The translations under genes were made by a program, and so were the position numbers. From NCBI RefSeq assembly GCF_017591425.1, contig NW_024466599.1, positions 72,396,501 to 72,460,500 on the forward strand: DNA of 64,000 nt, in the 5' to 3' direction. Positions 56,204 through 64,000 of the stretch are shown here, one piece after another. Under the pieces are notes generated by a model. The model was given only the letters and a program-made list of their open reading frames with translations, was not told the origin of the DNA and searched no databases. Position 1 is the stretch's first letter. Each line of letters begins with the position of its first letter. This DNA is from Ochotona curzoniae (Eukaryota > Chordata > Mammalia > Lagomorpha > Ochotonidae).

Positions 56204-57523
56204 GAAACAGCAGAAAAAAGAGACAGCAAAAGGATTTTTTTAAAGGAAAAAATTCCTTAGGGAGCTGCTTAGAAGTGGGCTCCTCAGGTGTGTTTCAAAG
56301 GCTGGAGTCTGTGAGCTTGTGTCTGTCAGGGCGGGGGAGGGAAGGAGCACACCACAGGGCCAGGAGCCAGAGAGTCAGCAGGGTCAGAGGTTAATGGGGG
56401 CAGTGGGAGTGGGGAGGGGAATGTGTCCAGGGGTGGGGAGGGAAGGAACAGGGTTGAGGTTCGAACTTCCCTGTTGGCCACCAGGACACCTGCACCTCTG
56501 GCCTCTGTGCTACTCGTGGGCATTCAAGCATGGACTTCAACAATCTTGTGTGGCCTAATGTTCTCTTTACTTTTCTGCTGAGATTCTCGGCAAGCAGTAA
56601 AAAGCCCGCTCCTGATTCCATCAGCTATGCAGCTTTTCTCATTTCTAATTCTACCCTCCAGTGTCTGTAGAAGTTGCTTCCCAGCCAGGAATCTTAAACC
56701 TTAACTGCTCGCCCCGCCTGCCCTGCCAACATCCCTGCCCCTCACCATGCCAAGGGGTAAGCCAGGTGTTGGAAGTCCCCAGGGTTAGGGTGGGAGGGAA
56801 TTCTGCTGAAAATCTTTGCTTTATTCTGCTCCACGCTACTTTGTGTGCTCACATGGTGGGTACAGTCCTGCTTCTGCTTACGTAATTCCCTTGGAGAGGT
56901 GGCTCTCTAGCTCCTGGCAGCTCCTGTCCTTGTCCTTTGGCTTCTCAAACGCAGAGCACTCCTGCATGTGCTGCCTAGTGGGTCATGGGGTCACCATCTC
57001 TTGTAAAGATGAGAGTTTTTATCACTGTACAATATGCCCCTGGTGTCCCCGAGGGTCTCTCAGAACCTCCTGGTGTCTAGATGGATTTGGGGATCGTGTC
57101 TCCAGTTCTTCTCAGGCCTGTGGGGACAGGAACAACCCTGCAGGAGTTCTGCCGCTGAGCAGAAGGATGCCCCCAGTTCTGCAGGACTCCCTGCTATTCC
57201 CAGCGGGTGGGCTGGGGCTGCTGTGGGGTTGACACTAAAAGCCAAACCTTAAGCATCATTTCTCCCCCTGGTGTTTAGAGCACCTGTGAGCCAGGCTGCT
57301 GCCACCTCCCCTACAATCCAAATCTGTCTATAGAGAGGTATAATATTTCCCATTCTGGGTCAGAGACAAACTGAGACCTGCCCTGGAGGAAGTCGCCTTC
57401 CTTCACCTTCAGTTCCTTAGTGATATGGGTGAAATGTTGTCAGAAAACCTTAAATTTCCCAAAGCAAACCATCTTAGGAGGACAGGGCTGCAGCAACTGG
57501 TCAACCTGGCTGTTCCTCGCAAC
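55775..57523. other. unassigned GC-moderate tract; (AT)n at 56,156-56,201
   Basis: A pure AT run of about 23 units at 56,156-56,201. The segments 55,775-56,110 and 56,320-57,240 are GC-richer than the window average and hold 65-138 residue frames with no recognisable domain. The 138-residue frame at 56,816-57,232 is the longest. I see no splice-consistent exon evidence. Confidence 0.4.
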
Positions 57524-57573
57524 ACCCCCCCCCCCCATTCTACTCGACTTCAATGCCAAAAAAAAAAAAAAAA
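57524..57573. repeat. C12 and A16 homopolymer runs
   Basis: A run of 12 C at 57,525-57,536 and a run of 16 A at 57,558-57,573, 21 bp apart. Both are prone to sequencing and assembly error. Confidence 0.9.
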
Positions 57574-58324
57574 GAATAGGCTTAAGGGAATTGGATCATC
57601 TTATCTTGTTTACAGCTAGTCAAGGTGTAAGGAGAAAAATATCACTCTATAATTCTTTCTTCTTTAACATTTTGGGGGAAATGTCTTGGTTTTGTGGTTG
57701 AACAATTGTGTCTGCTTTCAACCACAGCCAGAACTGCTGGGTGAGCTTGGTCAAATCATTCTTGGGTTTTCTATCTAATTTGTAAAATTTGAATGACGTT
57801 AATAAGTACCACATGGTTTTGCATTTTTAATAAAATGACTCCATTACAGAATGAATCATAATTATTTTTTGCAGCAAGAGATTTTATTAAAGGGTTCTGT
57901 GGAATTTCAGATCATTATGCTGAAATTCTGATAGAAACCATAATTTTCAGACCAAGAAACCAAGATAAGCGTGGCCTAGTTTCATGGTTACGTATTCAGA
58001 TTAACATATCTTTTCAAAAGGTGTTTTAGCATGCAGAACACAAAACAATCCCTCCTGGCATTCTTTTATTTAACCAAATCTTTATCTGGTGTTACCAAGG
58101 AAGAATTCCAGAGTCACTGACTCCTGACTCTGATCTGTTGCTCAAATTACAGTACTCAGGCAGCTGATGCACTATTCTGTAGTTTTAGTTGTTTCGGCTC
58201 TTGTCTCCAGCCCATGATGAGAACAAAAACCATGAAGAGTGAGTCAAGCTTACGGAAACAAAGCAAAAGCTGCTGCAGCCGGTGACAGGATCCTGAGCAG
58301 GAAGGAGGGAGTCTGGGATCTTCT
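57574..58324. other. unassigned non-coding stretch
   Basis: AT-rich; no recognisable repeat or gene. Confidence 0.4.
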
Positions 58325-58867
58325 TGTGGTGAGGAATTCCACCTCATTTCTTGTCTCACACAAAAGAGGAATTTTCATGGAGACAACTTGAGGTGACAAA
58401 GCGAGATTTAATTAGGAGAGTGAGTGAGAGAGCTCTTCTGCCATAGTGACAGGAGCAGGCTCCAAGGGAGGAAAGACCAGAGGAGATGGTGGAAGTAGTG
58501 TCTTTTATGCACTCAGGGAGAGTGGACAAAATGAGTCTCTCAAAGGACAAGAAACAAACAAAAAAGACTCATTCACAATGGGCAGCAATGTAGCACCTTG
58601 TCTAGAACCAAAGGACATCCGGAGGGTGGGACTGGGTGGCTTCCTTTTTCCGTTCTGATGATCCACTGAAAACTCAGTCACTGTCTCTGACAGTGACTCG
58701 GTGATGGGAACAGTATGGGCTACGTGTCCTTGTTTTTGACAATCACTCTAGGAGGTGGGAAATGATATTCTGATTTTGTCCCTTGGTTCTCTCTCAGGGT
58801 AAGAAATGGGAACTTCACCAGGGACCAGAGACCCTAACTGCTTCTTAGCTTGGGTGGCTCCTCACAT
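58325..58867 (-). mobile_element. LTR, probably solo (copy 2 of a dispersed pair)
   Basis: Highly similar to 17,447-18,000. The block CTCCAAGGGAGGAAAGACCA through AATGAGTCTCTCAAAGGACA is identical between the two over at least 80 bp. On the minus strand it begins TGTGAGGAGCC, holds the TATA-like GCATAAAAGACAC and an AATTAAATC word, and ends in CTCACCACA. An insertion near 58,708 (GAACAGTATGGGCTACGTGT) is absent from copy 1. Flanking 4-mers match at three of four positions only. Confidence 0.8.
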
Positions 58868-59450
58868 TATCCTTGGGGGCTAGGCAGGAGTTTGTAGTTC
58901 TTTGTGCCTGGATGTCTGCCCATCCTGCTGGGATCTGATCCTTTCTTCTTACCGTGAATTCCACTCAATTGTTAGTCCAGTCTCTGGTCCTTTTCTCCAG
59001 TTGTCTTTCATTGCTAAGTTCTAGTTCCATTGCCCTTACCTCCAGTTCTTTTGTTCATTTCTTGCTTTCTTTTCTCTTGATCTCTGGTACAGAGGCATGA
59101 AGGCAGCTTTCAACATGGCTGCTACAGGGGTGCTCAGTCCCATACCTAATCTTCAGTGAACCAAGTAAGCAGTCTGTGGCCACAGGCATGTTCTGACAGT
59201 ATTTTCTTTTCCTCCGTCATAAGAAAGGACCATGTCTATGAACATGATGACCATTTTATCTAACCTGTGAATAGATTTTGAAGTCATTAGTAAATCATTT
59301 TATCTCTCCATTAGTTTGGTTTAAGGGTGGAGTGGGGGGGATAGGAGTTGCCTCTTTACCGCAATGGCAAAATAAACCCAGTGTGAAACCATATAATTTA
59401 AGCTATCACTTTTTGACTGTGCTGGTTGGTCTTTTATATGTGGCCAAGCT
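58868..59450. other. unassigned; pyrimidine-rich
   Basis: TTTCTTGCTTTCTTTTCTCT at about 59,058 and similar pyrimidine words. Could be internal sequence of the neighbouring ERV, but no retroviral protein similarity is visible. Confidence 0.3.
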
Positions 59451-59775
59451 TGTAGGAATATTCGCCACCAACCCGAATGCCAGGTGCAGCGGAGTCACAC
59501 AGGAGGTCTTTATTTGCACAAGAAATGGTGGAGAGGGTGTGAACAAGGGAGCATGCTTTCATAGCAAGGGGGTGGGTATTAGGAGAGGGCAGCCATAATG
59601 GACTGGAGAGTAGGGCTGTAGGCAGTTCCAGGGATATAGGGCCAAGAGAGATTGCTAAATAGGGCCATAGGGTATGGGGCCACAAGGTTACAGTGGGTTG
59701 GTGGAGAGTAGCGTTACAGGTTCAGATACCCAAAATGGTTCCAGAGCTAAGATGGCATGAGTGTTATTAATCTTC
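59451..59775 (-). mobile_element. LTR-like element, antisense
   Basis: Starts TGTAGGAATATTCGCC on the plus strand, so the minus strand would end GGCGAATATTCCTACA. GGTCTTTATTTGCAC supplies an antisense AATAAA. The right edge is a guess; no paralogue is present in the window. Confidence 0.4.
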
Positions 59776-60292
59776 AGGGTTGATATTGGAGTTATCCCTC
59801 ACACAGACTTTATTACAGATGGCAGTCATCTCTTTTATAAGGTCTGGAGTTCACACTGTACAATCCCGAAACATATTATTATGTGAAAAACCTTGGCAAG
59901 AAACTATGAACTGTCAAATCTCAACAACTTATGAAAACATTTCCCAAATGTCCAATGCCTTTCTTACATTTTATGACAAAAGTACATGTATTTGGAAACA
60001 TTCACCCCCTAATTCCTTAACAATTATATTTATTTTACCTAAAAGAAGAGAATATTATGCAAGCATGGCCGCTATCCCAAGTCATGATTTATTATAGAAT
60101 AACTTCAGAAGCCAAACTGGACTTTTTAGGAATCATTGAGCCTTGCATCACATCTTCACCCATGTAATTTCTTCTTTGATCCATATTATATCTTTATTAA
60201 AGCAAATACCTAACTAAAGTGGAATTTGTTTGACCAATAAACCCAAGCACAAAGAGGTCTTAGTACCATGACTTAGAAAATCTTCTTTATAG
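59776..60292. other. unassigned AT-rich stretch
   Basis: A 105-residue frame at 59,780-60,097 shows no recognisable features. No repeat named. Confidence 0.35.
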
Positions 60293-60590
60293 TTTTAAAA
60301 ACATTTGGTTTTATTTGAAAGGCAGAAAAGAGTGGTCTTCCATCTGCTCATTCACTCTACAAAAAGGCCGCAACAGCCAGAGTTGAGCTGATTCAAAGCC
60401 AGGGGCCTGAAGCTTCTTCTGGGTCTCTCAGGTGGGTGCAGGGACTCAGGGACCTGAACCACTCTCAGCTGCCTTTCCCAGGCCAAAAGCAGGGAGCTAG
60501 ATTTGAAGCGGAGTACTAAGACACAAACCAAAGCCATATACAATGCTGGTGCTAGCAAGACTGGCTTATTGCACCACTGCGCTGGCCCCA
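60293..60590 (-). mobile_element. CSINE, near full length
   Basis: AAAACATTTGGTTTTATTTG, GGTCTTCCATCTGCTCATTC, GGTCTCTCAGGTGGGTGC, CACCACTGCGCTGGCCCC: an antisense CSINE. Confidence 0.93.
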
Positions 60591-60986
60591 GTGTTTCTCT
60601 TTCATTCTTTTTCCCCCCTGTTTTGTTACCTCAATTTTAAGACAACCTATCTATAAGATATTTATTTAAGTCATATGAGCCTAAAAGTTATTTTGGTGAT
60701 GGCTACTTAAAATCTTAAACTGCTTTTAAAAATAATCATCAATTGATTAGGATTACTTTTTGGCCTTAGTAGAACTAATCACACTTCTCAACATGTAGTT
60801 CATTGTTTTGTTTTGTTTTTTTTTTTTGTAGTTCATTGTTAATCCTAGGTTCATTTATTTAAAGATTGTCCCAAAGTATTGAATACAACAGAAATCACAG
60901 ACAAAAGGTTTGGAATATAGAAGAGGGAGCATTTAAACACAGAAACAACCATGTTTTACCATCCAGGAGCCCTTGGTTTTGATGTA

Positions 60987-60990
60987 TTTC

Positions 60991-61061
<71 letters not shown>

Positions 61062-61156
61062 TCATTCATTCTTTCTTTCTTTCTTTCTTTCTTCTTGCTT
61101 TCCTTTCTCTTTCCTCCTACTCCTCTTTCTTCTCTTCCTCCTCCTCCTTTTTCTTC
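60987..61156. repeat. (TTTC)n with CT-rich extension
   Basis: About 26 TTTC units with one CATTCATT interruption near 61,062, followed by a mixed CT tract to 61,156. A long mirror-like polypyrimidine run. The FLSF repeats seen on translation are artefacts. Confidence 0.97.
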
Positions 61157-61906
61157 TAGAGTTGAGAAAGCTCTTATCTAATTCAGAAAACCTGCATTTA
61201 AGTGCATTTACCAGAGTCTTTTTTTTTTTAATAAATCAGATTGTAAGTCTTTTTAGAGACCAAAACTGTGATGAGAAAAGACTAAACAATCAGAATTTAA
61301 TAGAGGGAATACAAGAAAACTACCTTAATAGGAAACAAAATCTGTCTTCTTTGTCACCAAATTAGGAAATAAGAAACCATGAATATAAGAATTAGCACAT
61401 GGAATCATGGAATCCTATCATAACTTTGGCAATTTAACAGAGTCAGAACTAGGAAAAAGAAGACTTTACCGGAAATGGCTAGAAAATTGACAGTCACCGG
61501 TTAAACAAAAGCTAATAGAAAGAGATGCTGCAGTTTCTAAAACACATACGAAATCAGAGACCTACCATTGTCAGATATTTACTAGCATAGTCACATGCAT
61601 ATAGCATTTTAAAAGCCTTGTTGCTTTAACATTGGATTAGGTTAACAGTATTAGATTCTAACTCTAATCTGTGTCAGTCTGTCTTGAACATTAGTGCCAC
61701 ATTTTCAGAAAATACTGTAAACAATATTTTAAACATTGTTATAAATTTTCTCATATACAAATTTTGTATCATTTATATATCTTTTATCTACATCATTCTA
61801 TATCTTACTGATATTTTCTGCGACTGATTTAAGTCAATAGGTATTTTGTGCTCTCTTTCTAGGCTAGAATAACACAGCCATTCTTCTGTAGGAAATTTTT
61901 ATTAAA
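61157..61906. other. unassigned AT-rich stretch
   Basis: No recognisable gene or repeat. Confidence 0.4.
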
Positions 61907-62170
61907 ATTTTTATTTATTTTTATCTAAAAATCGTATTTTACAAGGAGATAGGGAGAGATGGAAAAATCTTCCATTCACTACTTCACTACCCAAATCGCC
62001 TTAAGGCCAGAGTCCAAAGTTGGGAGCTAGGAGTCTCCTTGGGGTCTCCCCATAAGTGCAGAGGCTGAAGGCTCTAAGCCATCATCTACTGCTCTCTTAG
62101 GCCACAAGCAGGGAACTAGATTGGAACTGCAGCAACCGGGACATATGGGATACCCCCATCACAGGGTGGA
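61907..62170 (-). mobile_element. CSINE, 5'-shortened
   Basis: TATTTATTTTTATCTAAAAA, TCTTCCATTCACTACTTCAC, CCACAAGCAGGGAACTAGAT and AACCGGGACATATGGGATAC. The antisense head after the CATATGGG block is missing. Confidence 0.88.
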
Positions 62171-62249
62171 GGATTAGCCTGCCCCAGTATACCACCTTTC
62201 CAAAGGCAGATTCTGGAGAGTGGAAAGAAAGTGTCTTGTGCACTTTCAA

Positions 62250-62575
62250 AGAGATTCCCCTTTCTCATCCCGCCATGGACCCAAGTCCTGCTACCCATCA
62301 CCCCATCTAACCCCTTACAGCTCTGTGGTGTTCCCTCTGCTCAATGTCAAAATCCATGTAAGCCGCCCGAGGAGGATCAAGTTTGAAACAGGCTCTCAGG
62401 AAAATCAAAATCAAAAGGAAAGAAATTATATGATGGCGCCATCCCCAAAGGTCCCACAGGGTTGTTGCTGTAGGGCTCAAGGCTAAGCATCTATAAGGAT
62501 ACTGCTGTGAGAGCCAATAAAGATGCAGTAACCCTTTACCCTGGGCCAAAAGCCAGTCCTGGAAGGGTCTATTCG
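62250..62575 (+). mobile_element. LTR-like 3' part (ERV1-type, tentative)
   Basis: TATAAGGATACTGCTGTG followed by an AGCCAATAAAGATGCAG polyadenylation word and a GGAAGGGTCTATTCG end. Directly after it, TTTGGGGCTGTCAC (62,576-62,589) resembles the start of a proline-tRNA primer-binding site as found after gammaretrovirus-like LTRs. The left boundary is not visible. Tentative. Confidence 0.35.
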
Positions 62576-62591
62576 TTTGGGGCTGTCACTT

Positions 62592-63634
62592 AAATCAATC
62601 AGAGAGGTGAGGGGTCAGATCTGGAAGTGAATCAAGAAGTCTGAGACATTAATCCGTATATGTTCAGCAGTATTTAAAGTTGGTAGGTCTGGGTTTTTAC
62701 TAGAAACTGCAAAATTGTAGCCACGGTGGTAAAAGTCTCCTGATAAAACTCTCCTTCACCAGGAATTAAAAACCCCAACAACAGTCAGACACCGGTGACT
62801 CATGACAGGGTCAATTTCTAGAGAGTAAGACCTGAGGACACTGTGACAGACTTCCCCCACTCCCAACCTCTCCCCCTCCCCAAATAATAATGCGCAGACA
62901 GGTGCACAATAACACATGCAAGGAAGCTGAGGCAAGAGACCAGTCAGGAGGCAGCATTCCCGGATGCGGAGCCAGAGCAAAGAGGCTGGTGCTTTGGAGA
63001 TGATCTTCCGAAGTTCACAACGGTCATTTCCAGGGGGAAAAGTCCCAAGGTGGATCCAGAGAACAGTCCAGAAATGATGCCTGAGGAATGTCGTCCAATC
63101 AGAAACGAGCCAATGGCAAGTCAACCCTTGGTTGTGCGGTGGGGAGGTGCGAGTCTGGAACTCACTCAAGGAAGAGTTTCTGATCACAATGAGGATGTGA
63201 CCTGGACCTGAGACCCTCGGGACTTCACCGGGTTACCTGCAGGTGCTTGCACCCACTGCAGCATTCCAGAAAGGACATTATAAGGTGTCAAGAAAGAGCA
63301 AGCGATGGGCTGTTTCATGGCCTGGAGCAGGGAATCGTGGGAAAACCTCCAATCATGCTGCAGCAAAATGAATGAGACCGGGTTCAACCCTGATGTCAAT
63401 GACGATTTATGAGCCTGGGTAAAATGGTGAGAATGGGGGCTGGTAGAAAAGAAATCCACGCGCTGACCTCTCTCATTCTAGGGGTGTATGCGTGTCATTC
63501 GTCCTTATCTCCAGGGATCACCCTGAAGGCAGTGGGAGTACTCCTGGAGCCCTTTCCAGTTTGCAAACTTTGGCTGAAAGCTGAATCATATTTATTTGTT
63601 GGCAAGTGCTTGTTAGGGGTTTCCATCCCTTTTT

Positions 63635-63635
<1 letters not shown>
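62592..63635. other. unassigned; paired CCAAT boxes at 63,095-63,114
   Basis: Two CCAAT words lie at 63,095-63,099 and 63,110-63,114 in GTCCAATCAGAAACGAGCCA, in a part with more CpGs than the window average. Could be an antisense LTR or leader following the LTR-like end at 62,575. The 143-residue minus-strand frame at 62,756-63,187 has no recognisable domain. Confidence 0.3.
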
Positions 63636-63679
<44 letters not shown>

Positions 63680-63692
63680 GTGTGTGTGTGTA
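63636..63692. repeat. compound (CT)n ... (TG)n microsatellite
   Basis: About 20 CT units (63,636-63,675), a short GCA spacer, then about 6 TG units. Confidence 0.96.
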
Positions 63693-64000
63693 GGATACAC
63701 GCGGGCCAGGGGCTCTGGGATGCTGTTGCCTACGCTGATTGCAGTCCTAGACTCCCTTATAAGTACATGATACACTAAGATTATTGAACAAGTCATGAAT
63801 TTTGGCTGAAAATCAGATTTCAGTGTGGGTGGATACACAGGTCCTTTCAAATAGGGCAAACCGTGCTTGCTGGTGAGTAAACCGTACAGAAGGAACTAGC
63901 AGTGCTAGAGACCTGTCCGCTAGCCATCCTCCTGGAGCTCATTGCCTCCGCTTCTTGCATTGGGTAAGCAGGAAGCACTTCTCTAAATGAGGATCAGCAA
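63693..64000. other. unassigned non-coding end of window
   Basis: No recognisable feature. Confidence 0.4.

Noticed and set aside
55916..56394. Frames ending or starting in Tyr-Ile repeats
   Set aside because: The repeats translate the (AT)n microsatellite, and the flanks show no coding evidence.
60951..61365. Phe/Leu/Ser-rich frames as membrane proteins
   Set aside because: Direct translation of the (TTTC)n tract.
62756..63187. 143-residue minus-strand frame
   Set aside because: No domain, no coding-like pattern, and the region may be ERV-derived; length alone is not enough.

Overview
This window looks like nuclear DNA from a lagomorph, most likely a pika (Ochotona) rather than a rabbit. 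The evidence is about thirty copies or fragments of a tRNA-derived C-type SINE (CSINE). The better preserved copies have a GGCCCGGCGCAGTGGCGCAG-like head, an ATCCCATATGGG block and a TCTGTATATCTGACTTTCAATAAAAATAAATAAATC-type tail. I assign genus from memory of the family, not from a database search. Older, more diverged CSINEs, ancient MIR and L2 pieces, L1M-type LINE fragments and a MaLR-type LTR fit a placental mammal.

I found no protein-coding gene, exon set, tRNA, rRNA or other structural RNA gene that I could support. The open frames are short, lack recognisable domains, and mostly lie inside SINEs, LTRs, L1 relics or simple repeats. The window is therefore intergenic DNA or the inside of a very large intron.

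Layout: 0-10 kb holds scattered CSINEs, a shuffled L1 patch (4.56-5.95 kb), an L2 piece and an opposed pair of L1 segments (7.6-9.25 kb). 10-16 kb has a MaLR-like LTR split by a CSINE with a 17-bp target-site duplication, four more CSINE copies and one LTR-like element. 17.2-19.15 kb is a decayed GC-rich tandem array into which a 554-bp LTR has inserted on the minus strand. 19.7-31 kb is mostly old, sparse repeat DNA with two minisatellites. 31.8-35.4 kb is rich in minus-strand L1. 35.4-44 kb is largely unassigned with old SINEs, MIR and L2. 44-50.3 kb is the densest CSINE cluster, and contains the youngest-looking copy (46,659-46,979) and a 25-bp minisatellite with a 75-bp higher-order period (49.15-49.62 kb). 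51-53 kb is an old minus-strand L1M interrupted by a SINE. 55-63 kb contains further LTR-like elements, including paralogues of both the 15.5-kb and the 17.4-kb elements, plus large microsatellites.

No genes act together here. What can be read is a history of insertions: old MIR/L2/L1M, then old CSINEs and MaLR, then ERV LTRs, then younger CSINEs. The most useful observations are the nested insertions with preserved target-site duplications, the two pairs of dispersed LTRs, the two tandem arrays, and a possible primer-binding-site relic next to an LTR-like end at 62.58 kb. No new gene system was found.
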